The notes beneath the pieces are model-generated. The model saw only the letters and a program-made list of their open reading frames with translations, did no database searches and was not told the origin of the DNA. From Solenopsis invicta (taxonomy: Eukaryota > Arthropoda > Insecta > Hymenoptera > Formicidae), in contig NC_052672.1 of NCBI RefSeq assembly GCF_016802725.1, forward strand, positions 750,001 through 814,000: a DNA stretch of 64,000 bases, written 5' to 3'. Below, one piece after another: positions 42,001-57,000 of the stretch. A program made the position numbers and the translations under genes. The stretch's first letter is position 1. The number at the start of each line of letters is the position of its first letter.

Positions 42001-45000
42001 TTACGCTTTTAAAAGAGTTTTCTACCTTGTTGCATTGATTTTTTAACAAGTTTTTAGGAATTTTTCAGAAAAAAGTGGATAAATGTTTTTCAAAATTATT
42101 TTGTTGTCCTCTACTTATTGTTGTTTAAAGATTAATTTCCTACTTTTGTTTTAAAAAATATAAATAATAAATTAACAATATATTCATTTGACTTCATTGG
42201 TAACTATGATTTCAAATCTCCCAATGAACTAAAATATTCAAACGTCATTTTAATCAGAACAGCCATCATTGGAACGAGAATTTTTCATTTCGTCCAATAA
42301 ACAAATAAATGGCATTTGTTTAAAAAAAAATCTACTTTACTTTTCTTTTTTAAATTTTCAAACCCTGAAAAGATATAACAAATTAAGTTATCATGATAAT
42401 TCTAGTTCCAGTGATAACCGAGCAAGTGTTTTAAATAAATGGCGTTAATGTTTTTAATTTTACAAGGAATTTTGTCAATCAGTATATAATGTAAATTACG
42501 TATCTTTTTTATATTTTTTATTTGCGTATTGATTCAAACTCAAAGAAGAATATTTTTTGTAAAATTAAATTATTTCAAGAATTTTTATTCGTAAAAAATA
42601 AAAATTTAGTAATAAACGTATAAATATATTTTTCTCACATTCTAAATCGTTTTGCTCAATAGCGATATCATTTAGCTAAAACTGTATGACTTTATCTTTT
42701 ATCTAAATAAATTATAATTAAATTATCTTTACTTTATCTAAGATATATTTACATGTAATTTATTTCATTTTTATCTAGATAATTTTTAATTGTATAAGAG
42801 CAACACTGTATATATAAATATATATAATTTCTCATGTAAGCGTATAAAATTTAACACATTAGTGCTTTCATTACGTCTTAGCCACGTTAATCAATATTGT
42901 AAAATCTTCGAGTGTGGGCTACCTCAGTCGTAAAGTAAATTTGATTATACATTGTCAGGAATATAACCATTTAACGATCCTCTCTCTCTCTCTCTCTCTC
43001 TCTTTACGAAAAGTGGATCAAATCGCTTGGTCGCGCGGGCGTTAATTCGCTTCTCTCGACCCGATTAATCCGGCTTATCCTTATCCGAGGATCACATCGA
43101 ACGAGACCACTGCCAACCGCATGCTTTGCCTCTATTCACCTTCACTTCTTGCCAAATCAAAAAGGACAAACTTTTCGAAACAGAACCCGCGTTCCACTCC
43201 ATCGACCATCAATCCTCCTTCTATTATACAAAGAATACACGTTCTGCCGAACTTATCGTTCAGGTGCAACAATAATTAACACAATTAAAACAATTGTCAT
43301 TTCAAATTGTAAAAAAAAGAGAATTCTGATGAAAATCTAATACATTAAATAAAAAGTTAACGATACTTTCATTTTTTTACAATTAGTAGACTAAATTGTT
43401 ACTGCATCACTTTTAAAAACGATATTACAATACATCAGTTTTATGATTTAAAACATAAACTGGAAAACTTTTATTTTTTAAGTTAAACATGTCGTTGTTA
43501 TTAGCAAATAAATGATAGGCATGATTGAATCGTGTATCCATCTGAGACAGACATACTGTAACTTGATTTGCAAGAAGCTTTAGCGTCAAAAGATGGATAT
43601 CTCATGAAAAAATTTAAGGACACAGAGAAACATTATGGAGAGAGATATATGTAAAAAGGATTTATCTGGAGAAAAAATAAAAAATTGCATCTCTACAATA
43701 TGATTAAGGTATAGAAATAATGTAATATTAAGTGTATGCAAAAGTTTAAGCTTCTTTTTTTAACCTTCTCATGTAATTATAAATTGAAATTTTTTCGCCG
43801 TTTTGTATTTTTGTAAGGTTGATATTAAATTTTCTAAAACGCCATTTATTATGATTCAATAATGCACATAAATCTTAAAAATAACATTTGATACAACAAG
43901 CAATAAAAAAAATGTTACATTTGATACTTTGATATGAATTCCAGCAAGGAAAAAATGCTGCTAAAACACGTAAGTCGTTTGTTCTGTCGTCAATTGAATG
44001 ATTTGACCGACAAAATTGAGAAGAAAAGACCGTTCACTGGGCAAAGAAAAGTCATTTTGCTACATTATAACGCTAAGCCGTATATATTGCTTAGATCACT
44101 CAACAAATCCCATCATTAACTTGGGTCGGAAAGTCTTCCGCACGCGGCATACTCTCTCTCTCCTAACTTGGCGTTTTCGGATTATCATCTATTCCGATCG
44201 ATGCAGCACTCCTTAATAGAACAACGCTTTCAAAATGTGGTAGAAATACAAAAATGCTTCGATGAATTCATTGCTTCCAAACCGATATCTTTTCTCGCGG
44301 AGGAATCCGATGGTTGTCCGAAAGGTGGCAGAAGATTATAGAAAATGAGGGAAAATATTTTTCAGCTTGATTTGTAATCGCTGTATCATATAATAAACAA
44401 ATAAAAATTTGAAGAAAAGGCTAAAACTTTTGCATGCACCCATACACGTTGAAAGATTTATAAATATTATTTCATTATTTCTTTAATTGTTTAATGTTGC
44501 TTCCGTGCAACCGATATACGTAAGTACCCTTTTCTTCTTGGCTATTCGGGGAATACGTAGAACCATCCTCATCCTGCCATTCAACCACTTCTACAAAATC
44601 CGCCACAAAGCTGGGCACGAGGCATTTCAGGGTTGCCGTATTTCCGCGTAAGACAAACTCGTCGATGACCCTCGTCTCGTAGAATTGCTGGACCACTGTA
44701 ACGCGCGATTTCTTAGAGAAGATCGTGATGAATCATATCACATTTCATTTCGCTTTGACGGACGCTACTCGAACTGTACCAAAAAAGACGATTGAGATTC
44801 TGCGCAGCCGTCGTATTTTTCACCATTAAAACAATTATCTGTTTTATTCGGACTCATTTTGATGTCGTCTTCGTATCCGCCAGATGTTTATCTTACAACT
44901 TAAATAACGCTCCCTTAAATGCGATTCTTTCTCATTGTGCACGATTGCACTGAGCCACATAACAGATCCGAAAGTAAAAGTTGGAACTTGTCATGAGCCA

Positions 45001-48000
45001 CAACTGCAACTGACAAGTTAAAACGGATGAGAAGAAAGTGCGAGAGGGGCACGTTTGAGGGTGGGAAATGAGAATATAACGGGGAAATAAGAGAATGGAG
45101 AATAAGCTGTCGCGCGAACAAAGATACTATATCGGTATACTACATCGGCATCGACCGGCACCGTACCGTACTCCTGTCCGGGTGTGTAAATCGTCCCATC
45201 GTCAGCTATCCACTGATCCACCTGGACGAACTCGGACACGAAGCTCGGTATTTTACATTTCATGATCGCACTGTTAGCCCGGATCACGTACTCGTTCTCG
45301 GCCTCGGTAACGAAGAACTGCGAAACCACTGCCAGCAATATGTGTTAACGCTTTGAGACACAATAAAAAATAAATTTCCGTTTCTTTAAAGACTTGATTA
45401 TTTGATTTCTAGTTGTGTGACGATGAGATTTATACGATTTTGTATCGCTCCATATGAAATAATCAATCAATCAAATAAAACGTACATAAAAATATAAATC
45501 GAATTGAAAACCTCTCCTTGTTTTTCGAAGTCTGTTAAAAATTCAAAAATTTGTTATCATTCTCTTTGATAAAAGACATCTCATGTTATATACGCTTCAA
45601 AGAGTTAAGCGGACGGATTAATGGAAAGTAAAATATGCATTCATGGGGTTGTAAGAGAAAAAGGAACGTTACTATATTAGCGACGCAAAGTAGTAAACAT
45701 AAATAAGCGACGAATTTTCCACAGCAAATTGTATAGGATTAGGTCGCAAAAAATAACTATATAAAATTCTCAATACAATTGTAACGAATGTAACGTCTAA
45801 CCATAATATTTAAGAAGGCTGTAATGTAAATTTAGTATTTTTAATTTTTTAATAATCTTTTTAATTCACAAGAAATAAGTTAAGTTACTATAAAGAAACT
45901 TCTAGAACCTAAATCCTTGAATTACTTATTTTCAATATTAGCATAAACTTCCTAATCCACATACAAATTTTGGTTTGAAACAGTTAAGGACCGCCCAATA
46001 AGATTTGTACCCTGCGCAACCGTAAGATCCGCCGGAAGGTAAACCTCTCCATCTTCGCGAATCCATGCCTCGACAGTAACGAATTCTGCGATGTAACTCG
46101 GGATACTGCATTTTAATATTGCGCTGTTTCCCCTTATAACGTATTCGGTCAAAATCTCCGGATTGTAAGGCTGAGTGACGACTATATGGGAAGTATATAT
46201 TAAAATGAGCGCATGTTCAATTACATCAAAAGAAAGATTGTTTACAAAGAGCTCCTACGTGCAGAACAAAGTATATACATATTATATGTCCATTATTTTT
46301 AGTACTTTTAATTTTCATATTATTTGCTTTTCTTATATTACTTGTATTCCATGGGAAATATGCTTTCCGCAAATAAAAATCAAAAGAAAGAAAGTATAAT
46401 TGAATGTTTGTAAACAGTAAAATTTTAATTTGCTATGAAATAAATTAAGAATAAGTAAAATCAACAATAATATTTATATAAAAAGAAGCAATAAAAACTA
46501 TAGTAAAAGTAACTTGGAATCTTTCTATACTTGTTGTATAAACACTTTTGTATGTCTAAAACGAATCGAACAGGCTACCATAATACAGTCGTAAACCAAG
46601 TTCCAAGAAAATATCGCTTTCGTTCTTTCACACTACCTTATTGTGTAGTTTCAATTCTCTCAAACCCGATTGTTCATTACGTACTTAACTTATGAATAAA
46701 CTCGACTTGATATTTTACTTAATGAACTTCATCTGGCATCATCATAAGTGAAGCCCATTGAATAAAGCATCAGGTTAAGTTTAACTGCAAGTTAACCAGA
46801 TAATGAAAAATTGAACCTTACTGCATTTTCAATTCGTCATAGTATGCCAACTGAAATTTGACGTATTATACCATACTGAAACGGTAGAATTTATTCTAGA
46901 GAACTTTTCTTGAGCAATATCCTGAACATTTTTACGCTGGCCCGTAAACATGGTACATGTCGGTTTATTTTCTTAGGCTTATCGTAATTCGCGCAGCGTG
47001 AGAGCCGGATGGTTCATTAACTCTCGCGTATGTACTCGTACGTGCTGCCGCCGCCGTTCAACCGCCATCAGATCAGACTGCGTGGCCGGCGGAAACGAAT
47101 CGTTACCACGTGCCACTTTGAACTTTGACAAAATTGAGGGGACCAGGGTGTCTGAGTAGCAAGGAGACAGGGGTGATACAACCGGAAAGAGAATTTCCTC
47201 GCCCTGCGTACTTGTCCGACGTGCTCAACATATTCGTATAAAAGGTCATCAGATAAATTGTATGACGCTTGTACATTATAAGTCAAGATGCATCAAAATG
47301 ATTTAACGTAATATATATGAACAAGATAATTATTCAAAATATCAGTATGCTGCTAATAGTAAATTGTTTATATTGTTTACAAACACGTAGAATAAAATAA
47401 TAAAAAGTAAATAAGATGAAAAAATTATGTAATCTGCATCACAAAAATACATTTTTATGAAAGCATGTAAACGCTTCAAAAGTTTATTCATTTAGCAATC
47501 CTATTCAATCTCTTATAGAAGTGAATTTTAACTCTCATTAAAGTAGCAAATCACTTGAACATTGCACAACCTTCATTTTTAATTTTCCGAAAAACATTTT
47601 ATTCTATGAGATTTAAAGAAAAGATTGAATAAAAACTGTAAATATAATACGATATCTTAAATACTTTTTTTTTATTGAGAAGAGCTGTGCATTATAATTA
47701 AAAAAAAACTTCTGTAAAATCACTTCTTCTTTCTTTTCCGAATTTCACAATTGCACGACATACATGTCGACTTTAGCAATGACAAGAACATCGTTATTAT
47801 ATTATTCAAAATAACTGATATCAGTTATTTTCTTCAGCAGCTTTTTCTAAATGAACGAAAGAAGCAAAGAATAGTAGAAGAGTCTAAATATCTCCGGCAT
47901 ATCATCCCTCTCAGGATTCTGCTCTGGATGGATAAAGGAATAAGTGCATCGGATGAACACGAATAAGAACACGAATTAATACGTGTGTTATACCGTAATC

Positions 48001-51000
48001 AGTAGACGGTTTGAAGATCGAGCCATCGCTTCCCACCCACGATTCGACCGACACAAATTCGGCGACGAAGCTCGGTATGGTGCATTTTAAAATAGCCGCA
48101 TTTCCCCGTATCACGTATTCCGACACAACTTCCGCCTCGTAATATTGAGTCACGACTGCGAAAGATAATAGCATATTATAATGGCGCATTGTGCGTCGCC
48201 GCATCGCACATCGCGCACTTCCGAACATCGCGTTGCATTGCTACGTGCCTAATCGAGAAGAAACATTTTCTCGGTTCAGGACGCCGCATAACATTTCTTT
48301 AATTATTATCACGACGTGCAAGTCACCAGAGACAATACCTTGTTACGCATGGTGATTTAATCATTTCGCAGAAACGAAATACATTTCTATGGAGAAAATT
48401 AGGTGATTACGATCAAAGAGATTGCAACATTAGAGTCGCGCTCCGGCGGCTAATATTATACAATTTGATCCTATATACTCCACTATGTAATTAAGGAAAC
48501 TGGTTCTTAGATAGTAAGTAAGAGCCTTCGCGTTAGAAATTGCGTTAGTTACGCAGTCTCAAATAAAATATCAAGAACTCCCATACACGTCATGAAACGT
48601 TCCTGCCATTTAAATGCGAAGTGGCAAGTTTAACGTACGTTTCAAAAGGGCTGATATTAAATTTTTACTTCGATTAACACGAATGGAACATCAACGAAAT
48701 TCGCGATACTGTCAAACGAGGAAAATACATCGCGACATCGACGACGTTGACCATAGTTTAATCATTCGCTGCCCGCGCGGATTCCGAATTTCCTACAAAT
48801 TTCGGATTATACCGTTGTCCTGATCGGGATCGAAAGAATTCCCCTGATCGTCCTGCCAGCCAATGACCTGAACGAATTCTGCGACGAAGCTCGGTATACT
48901 GCACTTGAGAATGGCCGCGTTGCCGCGTATTACATACTCATTGTTGACCTCGGACTGATAATATTGATGCACCACTGCAATAAACAATCGAAATAATCTG
49001 CGCGAGCTCGATTTTTCTACCGAACACAATGCGGCGTCTACTCGTGCCACTTTTCATTGTTTTTACGATTGGAAATACGTACGACGAAATGTCGTGTTTT
49101 ATTATCGCTTCAAGTTATTCGGCTGACGTATCATCTTTACAATGCAACATTTTATATGTTTTGATGAAAGGATCATTTTTTTTTAAATAGCTAAAAGAAT
49201 TAATTTTCAAATGAAATCAAATGAAATCTCGACGACGTTGACGGCAGCTTTGGGCATGTTTATGTTTCGCTATTGCTCCGCGAGCAGAATTATTTGCGTT
49301 GTCGCATCTTGTGTCGACGGTCGCCAACGGACAGACGTCAAAATGGCACACGATCGATTGACTTTCAAACCCGATGTATGCGTACATATGCACATATATA
49401 TATGCGCTAACAACGTTCTAGAGTTTTAAACCACGAAATCGTGAAATTTGACCTGGTTCTTATGAAATCATGTAAAATCATATTTAAATGTAATTACGCA
49501 AACTGTTCCGTAATTAACGTACTAATTGTATTTTTATAATACAAAAGAAACATCAGTTAAATAATTTAATAATAAGATCGTATATAATGCTCCAAAAAAA
49601 CAATTTAAAATAATGTATTTATTACTATTTTTATTATTACTGATTAATTAGCATCGCTACTATTGTTTCCCGAACAGAGGAAAGGATGCAGACTAAAAAT
49701 AAATGTTATTGCGAACTGTCACATTTAAAACACAGACTGGGAGTCGTCAGAAGCAAATATCCTGTGGTTTAATAGAAAAATGAGAGAGATAGCTGACAAC
49801 GATGAAATCCAGTCACATTCGATCGTTTCAGCTAACACGCCAGATATATCGAATTGAATGTAACGTTAACGAGACAAATGTGACGATGCCTACATACGTG
49901 TATACACTGGCCGTGGAAGTGGAAAGTGAGCGACCCATATACTTTCGCGTTGCACCGTTCCAAATTGATTTGCATTTTGCCACCGTGGTAATTGAGATCA
50001 ATATACGAGAAGCGGCCGAGTCGCACGGATGGTGTGTCAGTCACTCGACCGAACGATACAGTGCATTTATGCCCTCGAATTGAACTTTATGACCGAACAC
50101 TAACGACATTATTTCTTAATTGTCCCTGTGCGAAGGGCATAATTGAATTGGGAAATTGCGTCTGTAAAATTTAGACAGGAAATTGCACTTATAAAAATGA
50201 AAAATTAGTGAGAAAATTAAATGTATCCTTTTAACGCATTTCCATGTGATGGCTAACAATAAGTCAAACTAAATTTTGTTTTTACACTTAAACTTTTGAA
50301 ATGACTGAATAATTATAAAATTTGTGGTTTTCCATTTTGTCGATATGGATAATTTTATATGTCAAAGATGCAACGACGAAATTTTCTGCTCGCAAGGAGG
50401 TAAGGTTCATTAGTTCATTAGTTCATTGATCAAATCCTAATGCTGTTTATACCAAAGTCATCGCCAGGCACGAATTCCTCTCCCTGATCCGTGTGCCAGG
50501 ATAGAACTTTGACGAAATCAGCGACGAAAGAAGGAACGACACACTTCAAAATGGCACTGTTCCCACGGATCGCGTATTCTTTATTGACGTCGGTGTCGTA
50601 ATACTGCGCCACCACTATAATTTCGTATATACAAAATAACGTTTACAATGCGTCGAGAAGTATTTCGCTCCAGCCCCAACAGCTCCAAGAATTTTATATA
50701 TAAATATTTTTTGTAAATATGTCCTTTAAATAAACACTTTCTTCAAAATTAATTCTGTACAGTTAATATAACATTTAAAAGATTATTACTATATCTAAAA
50801 GCATAATATTTTTAATATTTACTGATATAATATTATTGTTTGTGTGTGTCAACTTTTGTATTATTACGTATTTCTCTAAAGAATTACTTTTAAAATAATA
50901 CAAAAGAAATTATATTTAAGAATTAAGGATATATCTGCAAACTGCGATCGATGCGCACAGTGACGTCAGATGTTATGACAGCACTGTGTGATTCAGAAAT

Positions 51001-54000
51001 ATTTTCATTTCCGCGAGAACGATACGATGACATCACGTTAAAAATAAGATAGCCTACATCGTCCGTATAAAGAGTAATTTTCTAATAATTTACTTGCAAG
51101 CAGATTGAGACTGGAAAGCGAATGTAAGATCACGTAAACGGCGGCGGCAGAGATTGCATAAATTTAAAAGGAAGAAACATGTAGCGTTGGATTATTATAT
51201 CATCCAATTGACACCGATATTTTTTTTTACCAAATTGGAGTTCCAAAGAACGACGTCGGATAAAATGTAGAAGAAATAGTAAGCACGAAATCGTGTGCTC
51301 GTAACTATAGCTGAAAAGAATATACTTTAAAGTTTCCTATGTTTAGCCATCTTATATTCTATTCCAAAAAAATATAACTTTAATTTTGAATAAGACTCAC
51401 TTAATTTATTTTAGCATTTAAAAATTCGATGTAATATATTAAAGTAAATATGAAATAATTTATTATTAGTTTTTAAAACATAAAATATGTTAAGTGAGCC
51501 TTATTCTGTCCAGCTGCTTTATATTTATTCACAAGCAAAATTAATTACAAATTCTTAAGTAAGAACTTTTAAGCGTTTAAGACGATAATTAATAAAAATA
51601 TTTTAATAAGAATTTTAACTTAAAAACAATTTTTGTTTCATTATACAAAATGTTCCTAACACCATCGACCTTAATTCTTTTTATCAAACTTGAATAAATG
51701 TTAAACATTCAAATTTTTATCTTCTTTGCAATTCTAACTGCAGTTTCAATAACTAATATACACATTCATTTTGATACTAAATACATAGAGAGTCGAGTTT
51801 CTGTTAAAAATCGATATCAAATTTGAATTTATTGAGATTAAATTTAAAGTTCTTTTCCATTTCTCTGATACATCTTCTAATGTCATATAGATGGCTAAAC
51901 GATAAGACTAATGGATAAATATAAATGAAGATTGACACTTACCGGCTCTCACGTTGACATCACGGCTATGTACCGAGCCTGCAGGCGAACGTGCCAAACA
52001 GCTGTAGACCTGAGCATGAACTTCTTGACGATAATCTTCTGCACGGAAAGGAGGGAACACCAAATTTCCGTTCGGCAAAACCTGCAAAGAGTCAACAACC
52101 GTAAAATACAGAAATTGGTACATAATAACGCACGCAACGAGCTTGGAAATAATTAGAACGTCCTTGGACAATTGCGTGAATGAATGTGGGATGGCATGGG
52201 CGTTTAATAATTCCATTCACATGTTGAAGATAGGTATTTGATACTAGAACGACTCTTAATTAGCCGTTATAGAAGAGTAGTTTACCGTCCTACGCGCAAG
52301 AAAGAAAAAAACTTATTGTCAATCTTGCCTTTTTTTCCTTTTTATTGAGGATATCAGTTCTAATGTTAATAAAAAGTTTAATATAAATACCATAACACGT
52401 GCGCTTTTATTTTGAAACAACTTGATAAAATTAACCGTAAATTTTTCTCGATGAAACAATTTTAATACTTCCGAAATTTAAATAAGATTTTAATGAAGAA
52501 AATAGGTAGAAAATTTCTCTATTTTCTTTATTAGAATTGAACATAATACCTACAGTAAAAATTTGAAACGATACCTGTCTCAATCCAGGAACATCTCCCA
52601 CAGCAGTTCCATCGGAACGGACCCAGATGATATCCGGTTGTGGGTTTCCTCTTGCCTGACATTCGACAACGGCGCCGGTTCCGTTTGAGAAATCAATCCG
52701 GTTTGGCGGTTCCTTGACAAACACCGGTCCCATAGACGCATCTTCTGCCGAGACAACTGCAAGCAGAATGCAGAAGTTTCTATTGATTATGCATGAGCGC
52801 TGATATTGCTTAAGCAACTTGTGTACTTCAAAGGTGATGTACAATTTGAAGCATTATAAATTTTATTATCAAAGTTAGCAAGATTTGTTAAATTATTGTA
52901 GAAATACAGCATTATCGAGACGCTAATTATTTTCAGAATTATTATTCTTCGAAATTCTAAGCGACATGCCACGACTTGAAGTAATTTCTTTTGTAAGTAT
53001 AACGGGGCTAATTTTGGTCCAAAGTTTGCGGTGGAGTTTTAGTTAACGGAAAGGGAATGTTCTGTGGACAGAACGAAATGTAAGGGTCACCTAACGGCTT
53101 GTGAGAATATTAACACGAAGGCAATTAATTAAAAGTGTCACGAGCGACAAGACCTTTTGTCTCATGTCTTCGGGTTTCGTTTATCATCCGTTTCAACCAG
53201 GATATGCGACACCCACATTCAATTGGCGCGTTGCCAATTGTAGCAAACAACAGGTTGTCGAGACTGTTATTGAATAATATGCGATCAACGTCACGTGACC
53301 ATAAGGGAGACGGCAATGCGTGATTCCTTTTCCGTCGTGGAGGGCAGTGCTCTTCGCCTATATCGGGTGCCATCGATAACAAGAAGTTATTTCTGTCGAT
53401 GGGAAATTATGTGCCATATCGACTGCAAATTTATTTAATACAAATGCATAAATCGTGCGTTCTACACTGCGCAATTCGCAAAAAAGTTCTCTTCGAAATG
53501 TTATATGGTTCATAAGCAATTTCCAATTATACGATGTACAAGTGGCTGCACATATAATAATGACTTCTAACTTGTGTAGATCAGAAAAGATCCCTATTTG
53601 GAGATCTTTATTATCTCTTCGTGAAAGTAAGTGCAATTTTTTTAGAGCAGCAAGAAGATACAGAAAGTTCAACGATTCTAACTGCTCTTTGCTGAAAGGG
53701 ACATTCAAAGTTTACGAAGGAGTCCACCATGCCACTTTCCTCGCGCGTAGTCGCCTACTGATTCACCTACGGCGAAGCGAGAACGTATATATAAACCCGG
53801 TGCAACGTAAAATCAAGTTACGAAGAACCGGTTAGCGAAGCGTGCGCCGTTGGAGCAGGCGGAATACATACACAAGTATAAAGAACAGGTGTTCCGAATT
53901 TTTGTCCATACACGCCTTCAGCTAGAATCGGCTCGTACAACTGCAGTTTTACTGTCGCCTACTTACTTGCTCTCTTCATTTCACTCGCGTGTCTCAGTGG

Positions 54001-57000
54001 TAGCAGAAACTTTCCGCAAATGAAATTATATTAATTAAATTGAAATAAATAATAAAAAATGTCAACTTTTAACTTTTTTTTTCACGAGTATAGCCTATTT
54101 ACTTTCTTCTTTCTTTTCTTTGAGTTTCATCACAAATATTATCTTTCTTTCCTTTTCTCTTAAATCTTATGTTAATTTGACAACTACAATAGCGTTAGGT
54201 CACCAAAAGGGAGGAGACTAAAAGGATTAAAGTAACGTAGGGTTACTATAATGATGAGCTGGGTGCATACGGCATTCAACAGAGTGATTGTGCATTTACG
54301 TCCAAAGGGTTAAGTTGTTTATACGTTCTGCGGCACGTGCACGATGTAACAATGGCCCAGAGTATTGTCGCGGATACATACACAGCAGATACGGTGCATT
54401 TCGCGAATAGATATCGATCGCAGAAGTGGCACGTAAATTTTTTTTTTCTCCCGAAATTAAACTCTCACGCTTCCCCGATGAAAGACGAGATTCTTCCAGG
54501 TCGAGAACCGCTCTGTAATCTATATATAGCGATAGCTTCGAAACGTCCGGACACGCTGCATCGAATATATTTCCAGTGTGCACACACGCGCACGCGTATC
54601 GTTACACGTGTGACTCACGTGTATGCTCTCATCTGCTCGCACGTGTCTATGTGTATGCGTATGTAAACGTAGAACGCTGCGACGTGCATAATAATGAGAA
54701 TTATGTTGAAACCATAAGTCGACAAAGGCGCCAAAAAACGAATAAGTGGTCTTTCAATGGAATCTTTACTGGAATTTTTTATTCAATTTTAGTTTTAAAA
54801 GCGCTCTCGCTATATTTTTAAAACTACTACGCTTCACGAGGTGTATGTTTTACGATAGAAATTTCTTTAATTAATTGAATTTTTTCAATAAATGAAACAT
54901 AAATACAACATAATTAATTTATAATTTAAATTTTCGACATTTAATAATTTTGTAATATTTTAAAATTATTTTTCAAGCAATTCTACAATTAACAGTCAAA
55001 CTTTCTAAAATTTTACTAATATACTTTAAAAATATACCAAAAATGTCCTTCCCCCCCTAAAAAAAACGAAAAAGCGATCTTTCAATAGAAATATTCACAC
55101 TTTAATAGAAATATCTTTTGTTAACCCATATTATAATACATATACTTACATATACATATATTCGCAACTTTACGAAATATTATGTGTTTTGTAACAAATT
55201 TCTTTAATTATTTAGTTTGTTAAATAAAGAAGAGATAAACTAATTGATTTAATGTAATTTAATTCTTGAGTATAAATTTAATTAAATTTAAAACATTTAT
55301 TAGCCATTTTTTTTTAAATCGTAGAATTAACATTCAAAATTTCTAAAATTACACATACCACATTTTATTAAATCATGTTTTATTAACGACTGCGAGAGTA
55401 AATATACAACTTTCGCGTGTAGGTGGAGGAAGTCTGAAGAAATTCTTAAACTCTTCTCTCGTTCTTTCAGTTCATATACGGCTTCTGTAACTGCTTCTAT
55501 TTCTGTTACTTCCTGGTAGATACCAAAATATCGATAGTTTCTTTAAGTCTCACTTCTTGAAACTCGAAGTGCAAATAATACAATGAATGTAACCTCAATA
55601 TCACTTCCAATGTGTTTTAAATTCAACAAAATATTAAATTAGAGTTAATAATATAAGTTATGAACATAGAATGTATGTAATTTGTCGTCCACATGTCTCA
55701 TATCTATAACATTAACGTATATTTACAATTAACATCGTTTGCATTAGAATTATATTGAAATCCAAAGTGTCTCATACATGTATATCCCATTTCACAAACA
55801 TAGAAATAAATCATTATAAACATCATTTTCTTCACTTCACTGTGATTACTGACAAAAAGGATTTCTCTCTTTTTTTTAATTATCATCCAAAATTCAAAAA
55901 TCAATTGGAAACTTCGCGAATACTCCTGTTCGATGCTCACTTTTCATGATAAGTGAAGTTCTATTAATGAAGTAATGCAGGTCCCGCATAATAGAACGGA
56001 TTCACCTGGTGGTGAGAGCATTTACGACTGCAATTCTCCGCGGAGCCTGATGTGAGCCTGCATTCTGAGAACAGCAGCTGTTCCTTTCCCTTGATCTCCT
56101 CTCGTCCCCTTCATCTTAGTCTCTCCTCCGACAGCTGCTCTTCGAGATCCGCTTGTACCTATACCCCGAGGACCTTTCACGGTTCCCAACTAACCGTCTG
56201 TTCGGTTCAAAACGCGGATGTGATATTATGTCAAAAAAGAAGCAACGGCATGGACTGTTATAACGAGTCGCAATGAATGGAACCGAAATCGAAGGTTGAA
56301 TCTTTGAAATCGCACTGCAACTTCTTCATTTTTATTAATAGCTGTTATATTATATTAAAAAATCCTAAATTTGTAGAGATATTTATAAAGCAGTAATTTT
56401 TTATTTTTTTTTTAAATTCTAATACTTTCACATATATTTTGTTCAGATTTAAATTTACAATAATATAAACAGAAATTAATTGCCTTATTTTTCACCATTT
56501 TGTTTGTGTTTTAACAAAAATTGATTAGGGCCTTATATTAATCTTGCCTCAATATATAGCTAAAAATATCCAAGAATATCTAAAATGTTAAGTATCATTT
56601 GACATCAAGTATTTGGAGCACGTGTATCACGAAAATTCAAATGTCGCACCATCTGATAAACTTTGCAATTTGATAAGCTATACATATATTACGGGATGCA
56701 TATTTTATCAGCTATTGCAACAATATATTCAAATGTACATCAGATTTGTAGTTAATGAGGTCAAGAAAATTAAGAACAATTCTGAAAAACATTAAAAATT
56801 TTGTTGCAATTATGTACAATATGCAGTATCAAAATTATTAGAAACCATACAGTTTTAAGGAGAACACAAACAAAACAAATTTAATCATATATATTGTATG
56901 TTTGATCTATTTGAATAATTTCGAGTAAAAAAACTGAACATTTAACTCGAATATTGCGAATGAGTTCAGTTAAGTTCGGATCAATTGATCTATAGAAATT

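Larger units (their letters stand above)
40261..50452. other. Introns of the exon 4 array
   Basis: Seven introns of about 0.5-2.9 kb (40261-41509, 41675-44527, 44696-45166, 45329-46010, 46182-47993, 48156-48812, 48975-50452), mostly AT-rich. Besides the mariner remnant and the CT run, no genes or exon relics were recognised. Confidence 0.65.

Noticed and set aside
53125..53835. Open frames in the first intron
   Set aside because: Overlapping frames on both strands without recognisable domains.
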